DNA from: Microbacterium murale
GTDB taxonomy: Bacteria > Actinomycetota > Actinomycetes > Actinomycetales > Microbacteriaceae
NCBI RefSeq assembly: GCF_014635185.1
Contig: NZ_BMCM01000004.1
Coordinates: 62,001 to 126,000, forward strand
Direction: 5' to 3'
DNA: 64,000 nt
The notes under the pieces were generated by a model that worked only from the letters and a program-made list of their open reading frames with translations, was not told the origin of the DNA and did not search any database. The position numbers and the translations under genes were made by a program. Shown piece by piece: positions 8,890-17,908 of this stretch; position 1 is the first letter of the stretch, and each line of letters starts with the position of its first letter.

Positions 8890-10121
8890 TCGCGCATCCA
8901 GCCCAGCACCACAGTGGTGCCCTCACCATCGGAATCGATCGTGGCCGTGCCGGCGACACCCGCCATCCGGGCGATGATCGACGCACGGATGCCGAGCCGA
9001 TCCTCACCGATCGCGTCCATGTCGAATCCGCCTCCGGTGTCCATGACCGTCACCGTGAGCCCGTCGTCACCGTGACCCTCCACGATGAGATGAAGCCCAC
9101 GTCCGTGCGCGTGGGTGACCGCGTTTCCGACGGCTTGACGCGCAGCGAGCACCAGAGCACGGGCCGCGCGGCCGGGTATGAGGCCGGATCCGCCGCGCTC
9201 CTCGACGATCGCGTCCGCGCCGCGTTCGGACAGCGCGCGCCGTAGTTCGATCACGATCTGTGCGGTGCCCACGGGCTCGTCGCTGCCCTCCTGCGCCACG
9301 GCCGCTTCGGTGTTCGCGAGCCGCGTCAGCGCCTCGCGCGCCATGGCCACTGCCAGATCACGCGCCCGATCGGTGTCGGCGCGCTCGGCGGCGATCAGCG
9401 CCGCGAGCACGCTGTCGTGCATGAGCGCAGCCATCGCGACGCGTTCCTCCTCGGCAGCCGCCGCAGCTGCCGCGCCGGCATAGGAGGCGACCGCCCGGCC
9501 CCGCGCATCGTCGACTCCGGCCGCGACCGAGCGGAACATCCAGCCCAACGAGACGATGACGATGCCGAGGATCAGCGTGAACGAGACGTCGAACGCCGTC
9601 AGAGTCCAGAACGAACCGGCGAACTCGCCTTCCACGAGGCGCACATAACCGTAGACGAGGGGAACTCCCACCGCCCAGACCATCTGGATGCGCACCGGGA
9701 AGGCCAGCATCGCGGCCACCACGCCGACGTTCACGAGGAAGAAGATCCACGGCTGGTTGACCGCCCGTTCGTGGCCGGCATCCACCGTGAGCGGCCAGAT
9801 GGCGAGCGCCACCAGATAGACCACGGCGAAGGTTCCGGAGGCCGACCGCACACCGCGGCCGATCACGCATGCGACCAGCATCGCGATCAACGAGACGTAC
9901 ACGACGATCAGAAGGACGACACGCACAGCCGACGTCCCGGTCGACATACTGCCGATGGCAGCGAACATCGCCTGAGTCCCGAGCATGGCGGATCCGATCG
10001 CCACGACCGTGGCGAGGATGCGCTCCATCCGCTTTCCTGTGAAGCGCTCGAACGCCGTCTCTGCGGTGCCCAGGGAAGGGATACGGCTCCAGGCGTCCTT
10101 GAGGACGGTGTCAGCCTGCAT
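8886..10121 (-). CDS. NarL-family-type sensor histidine kinase
   Basis: A 411-residue membrane kinase. Five to six helices occupy residues about 33-200. The dimerisation box reads AALMHDSVLAAL with the probable phospho-accepting His at 235, and the ATPase domain has N-box QAVGNAVTHAHG (Asn333), G1 box DTGGGFD at 361-367 and G2 GEGTTVVLGW. The Met at 10121 is chosen because upstream in-frame sequence falls inside the response-regulator gene and looks non-coding in this frame. It overlaps the regulator by 11 bp and the next gene by 4 bp. The signal is unknown. Confidence 0.88.
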   Translation of the reverse strand: MQADTVLKDAWSRIPSLGTAETAFERFTGKRMERILATVVAIGSAMLGTQAMFAAIGSMSTGTSAVRVVLLIVVYVSLIAMLVACVIGRGVRSASGTFAVVYLVALAIWPLTVDAGHERAVNQPWIFFLVNVGVVAAMLAFPVRIQMVWAVGVPLVYGYVRLVEGEFAGSFWTLTAFDVSFTLILGIVIVSLGWMFRSVAAGVDDARGRAVASYAGAAAAAAAEEERVAMAALMHDSVLAALIAAERADTDRARDLAVAMAREALTRLANTEAAVAQEGSDEPVGTAQIVIELRRALSERGADAIVEERGGSGLIPGRAARALVLAARQAVGNAVTHAHGRGLHLIVEGHGDDGLTVTVMDTGGGFDMDAIGEDRLGIRASIIARMAGVAGTATIDSDGEGTTVVLGWMRE

Positions 10122-10773
10122 TGGAGGCCCCGTCGGCCGCCACGATTCCGTCCTCCATCGCGCGGCGCAGCAGGTCGATCTTGGTCGATGCCTGCCGGCC
10201 GACCTCGACATACTTCACGCGCACGCGGGTGATGTTCTCCTTGGCGGTGGAGTACGCGACTCCGAGCCGCTCAGCCACGACCTTCAACGGAAGCCCCGCG
10301 GCGTAGAGGCGCAGCACCTCGCGCTCGCGCACCGACAACTGCGCGTCGGCGAACTCCCGGTCGCCCTCGACGGCGCTGGCCCACTCGACATTGTTGAGCG
10401 CATCGCCACGTGCGACGGTGCGGATCGCGTCGAGCACGTCATCCAGCGCTGAGGACTTGCTCACGACGCCCGCGGCGCCGGCTGCGAGAGCTTCCCGCAC
10501 TGCGGCCGGGCGGTCTGCGACGCTGTGGATGACGACGCTGGCGCCGTCGGAGACCAGAGCCCTCACGTTCTCGGTGACGGTGGTGCCGTCTCCGAGCGTC
10601 AGATCGAGGACGACGACGTCAGCCGGAGCCGAGACCGTGGAAGTACGCCATCCCAGATACGAGCCGACAGTACTGCCGGAGAACACGACCGTCTGCGCGC
10701 CGTCGCGCTCGCATGCGAGCTCGAGCCCGAGACGAACGGACTCGTGATCATCGATGAGTGCGACCCTGCTCAT
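10111..10773 (-). CDS. NarL/LuxR-type response regulator
   Basis: A 220-residue two-domain regulator. The receiver domain has the acidic pair D8/D9, the phospho-acceptor Asp57 in VVVLDLTLGDG and conserved Lys106 in VVSKSS. The C-terminal LuxR helix-turn-helix lies at residues about 140-205 (LSVREREVLRLYAAGLPLKVVAERLGVAYSTAKENI, shown in parts). It is the first gene of a three-gene operon with the kinase and the six-TM protein. Its ATG is placed 6 nt after a -10 element. Targets are unknown. Confidence 0.9.
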   Translation of the reverse strand: MSRVALIDDHESVRLGLELACERDGAQTVVFSGSTVGSYLGWRTSTVSAPADVVVLDLTLGDGTTVTENVRALVSDGASVVIHSVADRPAAVREALAAGAAGVVSKSSALDDVLDAIRTVARGDALNNVEWASAVEGDREFADAQLSVREREVLRLYAAGLPLKVVAERLGVAYSTAKENITRVRVKYVEVGRQASTKIDLLRRAMEDGIVAADGASNAG

Positions 10774-10779
10774 TGCTCC

Positions 10780-10785
10780 ACCCTA
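10780..10785 (-). promoter_or_regulatory. Leaderless -10 element for the response regulator operon
   Basis: TAGGGT on the minus strand followed by GGAGCA (6 nt) and the ATG at 10773. The GGAG is too close to the start to act as a normal Shine-Dalgarno site. Confidence 0.5.
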
Positions 10786-10801
10786 TCGATCTGCTGAGAA
10801 C

Positions 10802-12001
10802 TCACCGACTGAGCAGCGCGATGACCTCGAAATGGTGCGAGTGCGGGAACAGGTCGAAGCCCTGCAGAGACTCGACGTTCCATCCGAGATCACGGAACGT
10901 GCCGAGGTCGCGTGCCAGCGCCACCGGGTCGCATGCGACGTAGACGATCGCGTCGGGGCTGAGGGCGTGCACGCCCTCGACGACAGCGCGCCCAGCGCCG
11001 GCGCGAGGCGGATCCAGGACGACGGTGCCCGCCTGCATCCCCGAAGGAAGCCCCGTCAGGTAGCGGTCGACGCGATCGGTGACAGCGGCGACGTCGAACG
11101 GGTCGAGGTTGTGCTTCGCGTGCTCGGTCGCGCGGCGGCTCGATTCCACCGTGACGAGGTCGGTCGCACCGAGCTCGGCGAGAGTGGCAGCGAAGAGGCC
11201 GACCCCGCCGTACAGGTCGAGATGGGTCTTGGCCGGGTCGATCCGACCGTCGAGGACAGAGCGCACAGCCGCGTCGAGCGTGTCGGCGGCGCGTGCGTGC
11301 ACCTGCCAGAACCCGTCGGCATCCACGCGGAACGTACGCTCGCCGACCTGCTCCTTGATGACCTCTGCGGGCTGGCGCTTGCCCCGCTCCGGGCGACGGA
11401 TGACGTGCACCTTGCCGTCTGCATCCTGCACGAGGTCGATGCGACCGGGCTTGGCGTTCTTGAGCGAGAGCGCCTCGGCAGCCACGCGGCGGCGGGCCAG
11501 CGGATGCGACTGCACCGGGATCACGCGGTGACTGCGGGCCGCGAACGGCCCGACCACGCCATCGGCGTCGACGTGCAACGAGACACGCGTGCGCCATCCC
11601 GTGCCATCGCCGTCATCGATCGCCGCGATCTCCGGAGCCTCGAGGCCGGAGCCTGCGAATTTGTCGAGCGCCTCGGTGAGCACCTGACGCTTGAGCGTGC
11701 GCTGGTGCGCGAGCTCGATATGGCCGAGGTCGGCGCCGCCGGCACGATCAGCAGGATCGCGCGAGATGTCGGCTTCCTTCCACACATGCGGGCGACGATG
11801 CGGTGATTCCTCGAGCACCTCGAGCGCCTCCGCCCGCCAGAACGACGACTTCGCACCGTCGGTCACGCGTGCGCGCACGCGTTCGCCCGGGATCGCGTCA
11901 GAGACGAACACCACGCGACCTTCGTGACGTGCGATGAAGGTGCCACCGTGCGCGATGCCGGTGATGTCGAGGTCGAGCGTCTGGCCCGCAGAGGAAGTCA
12001 T
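10802..12001 (-). CDS. TrmA/RumA-family RNA uridine-C5 methyltransferase
   Basis: A 399-residue SAM-dependent methyltransferase with an N-terminal TRAM-like RNA-binding domain (residues 1-60), a middle domain, and a Rossmann domain from about 230 with LDLYGGVGLFAATLAELGA and TVVLDPPRAGAG. The probable nucleophilic Cys357 lies in YVACDPVALARD. The family makes 5-methyluridine in tRNA or rRNA; which RNA is methylated cannot be told. It is divergently transcribed from maf with only 23 bp between start codons. Confidence 0.88.
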   Translation of the reverse strand: MTSSAGQTLDLDITGIAHGGTFIARHEGRVVFVSDAIPGERVRARVTDGAKSSFWRAEALEVLEESPHRRPHVWKEADISRDPADRAGGADLGHIELAHQRTLKRQVLTEALDKFAGSGLEAPEIAAIDDGDGTGWRTRVSLHVDADGVVGPFAARSHRVIPVQSHPLARRRVAAEALSLKNAKPGRIDLVQDADGKVHVIRRPERGKRQPAEVIKEQVGERTFRVDADGFWQVHARAADTLDAAVRSVLDGRIDPAKTHLDLYGGVGLFAATLAELGATDLVTVESSRRATEHAKHNLDPFDVAAVTDRVDRYLTGLPSGMQAGTVVLDPPRAGAGRAVVEGVHALSPDAIVYVACDPVALARDLGTFRDLGWNVESLQGFDLFPHSHHFEVIALLSR

Positions 12002-12007
12002 CCCTCC

Positions 12008-12017
12008 AGGATACGGT
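12008..12017. promoter_or_regulatory. Overlapping back-to-back -10 elements of the methyltransferase and maf
   Basis: AGGATACGGT contains TATCCT on the minus strand (12008-12013) and TACGGT on the plus strand (12012-12017), sharing the TA at 12012-12013. The spacings are 6 nt to the methyltransferase ATG (12001) and 7 nt to the maf ATG (12025). The layout predicts two leaderless divergent transcripts whose promoters cannot both be open at once. Confidence 0.5.
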
Positions 12018-12024
12018 GATGGAC

Positions 12025-12666
12025 ATGCGCGTCTGCCTGGCTTCCACCTCCCCCGCCCGTCTCATGCTGTTGCGTCAGGCCGGGATCGAGCCGCTCACGC
12101 TCTCTCCGCAGACGGACGAGGACGCCGTCGCCGCCGCGGCCGCGGCAGAGCGAGGCGCCGATCTCCCGCCTGCCGAGCTCGTCCTGCTGCTCGCGCACGC
12201 CAAGGCCGCTGACGTCGCACGGCGCCTGGCGGCGGACGACCCCGACTTCGACGGGATCGTGATCGGCGGCGATTCCATGTTCGAGCTCGACGGTCGCGTG
12301 TACGGCAAGCCCTACACGCCGGAGGAGGCCACGCGCCGCTGGCACAAGATGCGCGGCGCGACCGGCATCCTGCACTCCGGGCACTCGGTGTTCCGCGTCT
12401 CACCCGGCGCCCCGCTGAGGGAGGCCACCGCGGTCGCCGAAGCATCCGTCACGTTCGCCGACGACGTCTCGGACGAAGAGATCGCAGCCTACGTCGCGAG
12501 CGGCGAACCGCTGCATGTGGCGGGCGCCTTCACGGTCGACAGCCTCGGCGGAGCGTTCATCACCCGGGTCGACGGCGATCCCTCGACGGTGGTCGGCATG
12601 TCCCTCTCCACGATCCGCCGACTCGTCGGCGAGCTCGGTGTCACCTGGACGGACCTGTGGTCGTAG
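12025..12666 (+). CDS. maf: Maf-family nucleoside triphosphate pyrophosphatase
   Basis: A 213-residue protein starting MRVCLASTSPARL, the typical Maf N-terminus. The middle holds VIGGDSMFELDGRVYGKP, a variant of the family motif, and VTFADDVSDEEIAAYVASGEP. Maf proteins hydrolyse modified or non-canonical nucleoside triphosphates to monophosphates. The ATG at 12025 is preferred over GTG 12016 and ATG 12019 because it fits both the family N-terminus and the -10 spacing. Maf between carboxylase beta/epsilon and alpha genes is a common actinobacterial order, interrupted here by minus-strand genes. Confidence 0.9.
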   Translation: MRVCLASTSPARLMLLRQAGIEPLTLSPQTDEDAVAAAAAAERGADLPPAELVLLLAHAKAADVARRLAADDPDFDGIVIGGDSMFELDGRVYGKPYTPEEATRRWHKMRGATGILHSGHSVFRVSPGAPLREATAVAEASVTFADDVSDEEIAAYVASGEPLHVAGAFTVDSLGGAFITRVDGDPSTVVGMSLSTIRRLVGELGVTWTDLWS

Positions 12667-12688
12667 AGATACCGGTCGTAGAGATGCC
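12659..12688 (+). repeat. 15-bp tandem duplication across the maf stop codon
   Basis: GGTCGTAGAGATACC is followed directly by GGTCGTAGAGATGCC (14/15 identical). Each copy contains the TAG stop, so the coding region is unaffected. Confidence 0.8.
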
Positions 12689-12746
12689 GCCACGTTCTCG
12701 CGAGTTTCTTGTGGAGAGTCGTCAAAAGTATCGACGTCGATCTCGC

Positions 12747-12752
12747 TAGGCT
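12747..12752 (+). promoter_or_regulatory. Leaderless -10 element for the carboxylase alpha gene
   Basis: TAGGCT followed by 7 nt and the ATG at 12760. Confidence 0.55.
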
Positions 12753-12759
12753 GACATTC

Positions 12760-14526
12760 ATGCCTGCTATCGCCAAGGTCCTCATCGCGAACCGCGGCGA
12801 GATCGCCGTACGCATCATCCGCGCCGCCCGTGACTCGGGGATCGGCTCCGTCGCCGTATACGCCGATCAGGATCGGGATGCTCTGCACACCCGCCTCGCG
12901 GACGAGGCGTACTCGCTCGACGGCGAGACAAGCGCCACCACCTACCTTCAGATCGACAAGATCCTCTCCATCGCGCGCCGTGCCGGCGCCGACGCCGTCC
13001 ACCCCGGCTACGGCTTCCTCGCCGAGAACGCCGAGTTCGCACGCGCCGTGATCGGTGCGGGCATGATCTGGATCGGTCCGTCTCCCGAGGCGATCGAATC
13101 ACTCGGCGACAAGGTCACCGCGCGCCATGTCGCCGAGAAGGTCGGCGCACCTCTCGCGCCCGGCACGCCGGGGCCGGTCGAGAGCGCAGACGAAGTCGTC
13201 GCCTTCGCGAAGGAATTCGGTCTCCCGATCGCCATCAAAGCCGCCTACGGCGGAGGCGGCAGAGGGCTCAAGGTGGCCAGGGAACTCGACGAGGTCGCCG
13301 AGCTGTTCGAATCGGCCACCCGCGAGGCGGTCGCGGCCTTCGGCCGTGGCGAGTGCTTCGTCGAGAAGTATCTCGACAAGCCGCGGCACGTCGAGACGCA
13401 GTGCCTCGCCGATGCCGAGGGCAACGTCGTCGTGATCTCCACCCGCGACTGCTCGCTGCAGCGCCGCCACCAGAAGCTCGTCGAAGAAGCACCGGCGCCC
13501 TTCCTCACCGAAGAGCAGAACGATCTGCTGTACTCCGCGTCGAAGGCGATCCTCAAAGAGGTCGGTTACGTCGGAGCCGGCACCTGCGAGTTCCTCATCG
13601 GCGCCGACGGCACCGTGTCATTCCTTGAGGTGAACACCCGACTGCAGGTCGAGCATCCGGTCTCGGAAGAAGTCACCGGCATCGACCTGGTGCGCGAGCA
13701 GTTCCGCATCGCCGCGGGTGGGACGATCGACTACGACGACCCGACTCCGACCGGCCACTCCTTCGAGTTCCGCATCAACGGTGAAGATCCCGGTCGCGGG
13801 TTCCTCCCCCAGCCCGGCCCGATCCACGTCTTCAAGACGTTCGGCGGACCAGGCATCCGCCTCGATTCCGGTGTCACAGCCGGAGACGCCGTCTCGGGTG
13901 CGTTCGACTCGCTGCTCGCGAAGATCATCGTCACCGGTCGCGACCGTGCCGAGGCGCTCGAGCGCGCCCGCCGCGCCCTCGACGAGTTCGAGGTCGCCGG
14001 TCTCCCGACCGTGCTCCCCTTCCACCGCAAGGTCGTGCGTGATCCCGCGTTCACCGCGGAGGACGGCACGTTCGGGATCTTCACGCGGTGGATCGAGACC
14101 GAGTTCGACAACGACATCCCTGCGTGGGATGGCGAACTGGATGCTCCGGCACCCGCCGAGAGCCGCCACACGGTGGTCGTCGAGGTAGCGGGCAAGCGCC
14201 TCGAGGTCAGCCTGCCCGATCGCGTCGCCGTGGCCTCCGGCGTCTCAGGACGCCCGGCAGCGGTGCCGCCGTCGAGGCGCAGCCATGCGACCTCGGTCTC
14301 AGCCGGTGCCTCTGGCGATGCGGTGAAGTCGCCCATGCAGGCCACAGTCGTGAAGGTCGCCGTCGAAGAGGGTCAGCGCGTCGTCAAGGGCGACCTGGTG
14401 GTCGTTCTCGAGGCGATGAAGATGGAGCAGCCCCTACAGGCGCACAAGGACGGCGTGATCGCGAGTATCAACGCCGCCGCCGGCGCCACGGTCTCCTCCG
14501 GCCACCAGTTGCTGCTGATCTCCTGA
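12760..14526 (+). CDS. Acyl-CoA carboxylase alpha subunit (biotin carboxylase + biotin carrier)
   Basis: A 588-residue fused subunit of the AccA3 type. The biotin carboxylase domain starts at [17 protein letters not shown], with ATP-grasp loop [14 protein letters not shown] and [14 protein letters not shown]. The C-terminal carrier domain has EAMKMEQPL with biotin-accepting Lys554. It carboxylates its own biotin with ATP and bicarbonate and serves the beta subunit at 5762-7348, possibly with other beta subunits elsewhere. The start is set by the -10 7 nt upstream and the family N-terminus. A hairpin follows about 70 bp after the stop. Confidence 0.95.
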   Translation: MPAIAKVLIANRGEIAVRIIRAARDSGIGSVAVYADQDRDALHTRLADEAYSLDGETSATTYLQIDKILSIARRAGADAVHPGYGFLAENAEFARAVIGAGMIWIGPSPEAIESLGDKVTARHVAEKVGAPLAPGTPGPVESADEVVAFAKEFGLPIAIKAAYGGGGRGLKVARELDEVAELFESATREAVAAFGRGECFVEKYLDKPRHVETQCLADAEGNVVVISTRDCSLQRRHQKLVEEAPAPFLTEEQNDLLYSASKAILKEVGYVGAGTCEFLIGADGTVSFLEVNTRLQVEHPVSEEVTGIDLVREQFRIAAGGTIDYDDPTPTGHSFEFRINGEDPGRGFLPQPGPIHVFKTFGGPGIRLDSGVTAGDAVSGAFDSLLAKIIVTGRDRAEALERARRALDEFEVAGLPTVLPFHRKVVRDPAFTAEDGTFGIFTRWIETEFDNDIPAWDGELDAPAPAESRHTVVVEVAGKRLEVSLPDRVAVASGVSGRPAAVPPSRRSHATSVSAGASGDAVKSPMQATVVKVAVEEGQRVVKGDLVVVLEAMKMEQPLQAHKDGVIASINAAAGATVSSGHQLLLIS

Positions 14527-14594
14527 CCCGTACCGCGCACAAGCGGACGCACCTTCGGAGCTCTGACGCGCGCTACTGATCTGCACGACAGATC

Positions 14595-14625
14595 TCAGCG
14601 CTCACCCACGCAGGGTGAGCGCTGA
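14595..14625 (+). terminator. Perfect 13-bp hairpin after the carboxylase alpha gene
   Basis: TCAGCGCTCACCC pairs perfectly with GGGTGAGCGCTGA around the loop ACGCA. There is no T-tract, as is common for high-GC terminators. It marks the left border of the accessory region. Confidence 0.75.
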
Positions 14626-14694
14626 TAATCAGGACGTCATCCTGGCACCTACGTTGTCGCGTGAGAATTCATTTCCGGCGAGCGGGTGGGCATC

Positions 14695-16014
14695 ATGACT
14701 GAGGCGGACGATCTCCGGCTCCGAGTGGCCGATCTCGAACGCGAGAACGAACGACTGCGCGCTTCGGAGACGCCAGGTCGGAAACGCGGCCGGACACGTA
14801 CGGGGATCGCCGTCGTACTGATCGCGGTCGGACTGCTCCTGGCGCCTGTCGCGGCGCTCGGCACCTGGGCGCGGTTGCAGCTGGTCGACACGGACCAGTT
14901 CGTCTCCACCTTCGCACCATTGGCGCAGGACCCGGAGGTGCAGGCCTTCGTCGCTGACGAGGTGACGACCGCGATCACCGCCGAGATCGACGTGCCACAG
15001 TTGATCGGCGAGCTGTTCGATGGGGTGCGCGGACTCGACCTTCCGCCGAGGGCGGATGCCGCGCTCGGCCTGCTGGAGGGACCGGCGGCGCAGGGCGTGC
15101 AGACGCTGATCGGCAACGTTGTCGACCAGGTCGTCGCGTCGCCGACGTTCGCCGAGATGTGGGAGAGCTCGCTTCGGATGACGCACGAGCGGGCGGTGGC
15201 GATCATCCAGGGCGACCCTCAGGCGGCGCTGCAGCTCGCCGAGGACGGCACCCTCTCGCTGCAGCTCGATGTCGTGGCCGCCAGGGTCAAGGCGGAGTTG
15301 GCCGACAGAGGGATCGCCATCGCTGACCTGATCCCGGAGATTGACCGTGAGATCCCGATTTTGCAGGCCGACGCGCTCGTGCTCGTGCGCACGGTGTACA
15401 CGACGGCCGTTGCGGCGGGGTACTGGCTGCCATGGGTCGTTCTGATCCTGCTCGTCGCGGGTGTGGCCATCGCGCGTCGGCCCGTGCACGCGCTGGCATG
15501 GACCGCCGCACTGTTCGCAGTCGTGTTCGCACTGTTCGCCGCCGGGATCGGGATCGGGCAGGCATTCTTCATCGGTGCAGTGAGCCCTGCCGTGATGCCG
15601 GAGGCCGCGGCCGCAGCACTGTTCGCCCAGCTCACCGTGCTCCTCCGATCGACGGCCGTCGCACTGGCAGTGCTCGGAGCGCTCATCGCCGTCGGATCGT
15701 GGCTGGCCGGCTCCACCCGCACCGCGCGAACGTTGAGGGGCGCCACAAGGCAGGGGGCGAATGCCGTACGAGCGGCCGGTGAACGCCGAGGTCTGAGCAC
15801 CGGGCGATTCGGGGAGTTCGTCGAACGATGGCGATCCGCGATCCTCACCGTGGTGGCGGTCGGCGCGGCGCTGCTGATATTCGCGAATCGTCCGCCCACG
15901 CTCGGCGGTGTCGTCGGCGTGGTCATTGGCGCCGCTGTGCTGTTGCTGATCGTGGAGCTCGTCCGTCGCCCGGAACCGTCCGCGGTCGCCGGTACTGCCG
16001 ATGACGAGGGCTGA
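14695..16014 (+). CDS. Uncharacterised four-TM membrane protein with N-terminal coiled coil
   Basis: A 439-residue protein. Residues 5-28 look like a short coiled coil (DLRLRVADLERENERLRAS), residues about 37-60 are a first membrane helix, then comes an extracytoplasmic region of about 170 residues, and a cluster of further helices lies between about 240 and 435. No enzyme motif is seen. The family is unrecognised, though the layout recurs in actinobacterial hypothetical membrane proteins. It is the first gene of a long co-directional run; the next gene follows after 5 bp. The ATG at 14695 is chosen over GTG 14686. Confidence 0.75.
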   Translation: MTEADDLRLRVADLERENERLRASETPGRKRGRTRTGIAVVLIAVGLLLAPVAALGTWARLQLVDTDQFVSTFAPLAQDPEVQAFVADEVTTAITAEIDVPQLIGELFDGVRGLDLPPRADAALGLLEGPAAQGVQTLIGNVVDQVVASPTFAEMWESSLRMTHERAVAIIQGDPQAALQLAEDGTLSLQLDVVAARVKAELADRGIAIADLIPEIDREIPILQADALVLVRTVYTTAVAAGYWLPWVVLILLVAGVAIARRPVHALAWTAALFAVVFALFAAGIGIGQAFFIGAVSPAVMPEAAAAALFAQLTVLLRSTAVALAVLGALIAVGSWLAGSTRTARTLRGATRQGANAVRAAGERRGLSTGRFGEFVERWRSAILTVVAVGAALLIFANRPPTLGGVVGVVIGAAVLLLIVELVRRPEPSAVAGTADDEG

Positions 16015-16019
16015 CAACC

Positions 16020-16736
16020 GTGCCATGGGAACTCGTCCCGATCGCTCTAGGCGTGATCGCGAGTCCGATCGCGGTGATGGCCCTCCTCGGAGTGCTCCTG
16101 TCGAAGGATGCTCGCCGCACCGGTACGGCGTATCTCATCGGATGGACGATCGCCGTCGTTGTGTCGATCGTGTTCTGGGATCTGATCTTCGAGCGACTCG
16201 AAGTCGGAGCGCCCCTCGGGACCGGACTGTGGGTGCGCGGCGTGCATATCCTCCTGGCGATAGGTTTCGCCGTCGGCGCGGTGCTGACATACCGCCGCGC
16301 CAGGACGGTGCTCACCCGGATCGCCGCCGCTCAGACACCGGACGAGCTCGCCGCCGCGACACCGCAGCTGCCCGGCATGCTGAGATCCGCCACTCAGTTC
16401 ACTCCACAGCGGGCACTCGTCGTCGGAGGTGGGATCTTCCTGCTCAATCCGCTGAACGTTTCGCTTGTGATAGCTGCCGCGCTCGAGATCGCCCTCTCTA
16501 CAGTTCTTCCGGCTCAGCGGGCATGGCTGATCATGGGCTTCGTCGTCGCAGCCGCGGCGCCCGTCGCCGTGCCGGTCGCCCTGGTGCTGGCACGTGGCGC
16601 GAAGGCGACACCCGTGCTCGAACGCCTTCGATCATGGGTCATGCGCAACAACGGCATGGTCAGCGCAGGCCTCCTCCTCGTCGTCGCTGTGATCCAGCTC
16701 GGTAAGGGCCTCGACGGCGTGTTCGGAACGTTATGA
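16020..16736 (+). CDS. GAP-family (Sap-like) membrane protein, copy 1
   Basis: A 238-residue protein with about six membrane helices, starting MPWELVPIALGVIASPIAVMALLGVLLS. The conserved N-terminal pattern with SPI/SPV and the later FLLNPLNVSLVIAAALEI match the GAP family related to mycobacterial Sap proteins, implicated in exporting envelope glycolipids. The cargo here is unknown. The gene begins 5 bp after the preceding stop. A second family member is at 30086-30757 in the same island. Confidence 0.8.
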   Translation: MPWELVPIALGVIASPIAVMALLGVLLSKDARRTGTAYLIGWTIAVVVSIVFWDLIFERLEVGAPLGTGLWVRGVHILLAIGFAVGAVLTYRRARTVLTRIAAAQTPDELAAATPQLPGMLRSATQFTPQRALVVGGGIFLLNPLNVSLVIAAALEIALSTVLPAQRAWLIMGFVVAAAAPVAVPVALVLARGAKATPVLERLRSWVMRNNGMVSAGLLLVVAVIQLGKGLDGVFGTL

Positions 16737-16747
16737 AAGGACGTGCC

Positions 16748-17761
16748 GTGACTGACAATGAGATGCAGACGAGTCTGCAGTCGCAGGAGTCGCTGTCGCT
16801 CGGGCTCGCCGTCGTCGCCTTCATCATGGCGGCCCTCGTCGCCTTGCCAGTCTTTCAGTTGCAGCGCGTGCCGATCTCCGGAGACGGCTCGATCGGTCAG
16901 TATTCGGCGATCGCCGGCGCCGTCGTCGCCACGCTCGCCTTCATCGCCGGCCGGTACGTCGTCCGCACACGGGGCACGCGCATCGGCTTCCTCGACGTGA
17001 TCGACATCGGCGCACTTTGTCTCGCGCACGCAGTCATCGCCTTGCTGTCCTGGACGCTGCTGGCGGTCATCCTTGAGCGAGGCTTCCTCGGTGCCGAGGT
17101 GTACCCGGTATCGACGCTGCTGCTCGGGGGCGCCGCGGCCGCCGTGACGGCGTATGTGAGCTTCGTCTCCGCCACCCGGATGAGCCTCTCGCTGCTCGCC
17201 ATCGTGCTGGCCGCATTCCTCATCCAGGGCGTTCTCGCGAGCACACTGACCGCGAGCGACCCGAACTGGTGGAAGGAGAATCTGAGCGCACTCGGGATGA
17301 CGGACGACCTGTCAGCCTTCGCGTTCAATCTGACCCTCATCGTCGCGGGCGTACTCGTCACAGCCCTCGCCAGGGCTGCGACCCGCGGCATCCCCAATCC
17401 CTATCCGCACGGAACCGTACGCATCCGCACCTGCCTCATCATCGTCGGGATCTTCCTCGGCCTGGTCGGCGTCTTCCCGGTCGACAGGTTCTTCGTGATC
17501 CATAACACCGTCGCGTCGGGAATGGCGGTGACGTTCGCGGTCATGGTCGTCATGCTCCACCGTTGGATGCCGACGATGCCGCGGGCGTTCGTACTGGTCG
17601 GTTGGCTGTTCGTCGGCGTGATCGTGGTGCTCGCGGTGTTCTTCGCCACCGGCTTCTACACGCTCACCGCGGTCGAACTCGTCGCAGGGATCCTGGTGTT
17701 CACCTGGATCATCCTGTTCATCCGCAACGCGGCGGCGCTCGAGATGGATGCCGCGACCTGA
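16748..17761 (+). CDS. DUF998-like membrane protein
   Basis: A 337-residue integral membrane protein with about nine to ten helices. LVGVFPVDRFFVIHNTVASGMAVTF in the second half resembles the conserved core of DUF998 proteins, a family without known function. The GTG at 16748 is chosen because AAAGGA lies about 8 nt upstream; an in-frame ATG at 16733 overlapping the previous stop is possible. It is probably co-transcribed with the preceding GAP protein. Confidence 0.75.
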   Translation: MTDNEMQTSLQSQESLSLGLAVVAFIMAALVALPVFQLQRVPISGDGSIGQYSAIAGAVVATLAFIAGRYVVRTRGTRIGFLDVIDIGALCLAHAVIALLSWTLLAVILERGFLGAEVYPVSTLLLGGAAAAVTAYVSFVSATRMSLSLLAIVLAAFLIQGVLASTLTASDPNWWKENLSALGMTDDLSAFAFNLTLIVAGVLVTALARAATRGIPNPYPHGTVRIRTCLIIVGIFLGLVGVFPVDRFFVIHNTVASGMAVTFAVMVVMLHRWMPTMPRAFVLVGWLFVGVIVVLAVFFATGFYTLTAVELVAGILVFTWIILFIRNAAALEMDAAT

Positions 17762-17794
17762 CTGGCTCGCATCGCGGTCACCCGCTGTGGATGA

Positions 17795-17845
17795 GTCTCG
17801 GCCGAATCGCCGGTGCACGCCTTGCAAGACTGCACGAACCGAGAC
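17795..17845 (+). repeat. Nested inverted repeats before the giant surface-protein gene
   Basis: GTCTCGG (17795-17801) pairs with CCGAGAC (17839-17845). Inside, GTGCA (17813-17817) pairs with TGCAC (17831-17835), and the 8-bp palindrome CTTGCAAG lies at the centre (17821-17828). It could terminate the upstream operon or be a leader structure of the surface-protein mRNA. The rest of the 147-bp gap shows nothing else. Confidence 0.5.
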
Positions 17846-17908
17846 CGCGCCGCTCTGGAACACATCCAGCGGCTCACGGCGCGCGTACGAAGCCGGGGGT
17901 TGAGCTTC

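Noticed and set aside
10754-11806. 350-codon plus-strand frame opposite the RNA methyltransferase
   Set aside because: The minus strand carries TRAM, SAM-binding and catalytic Cys motifs; the plus-strand product has none.
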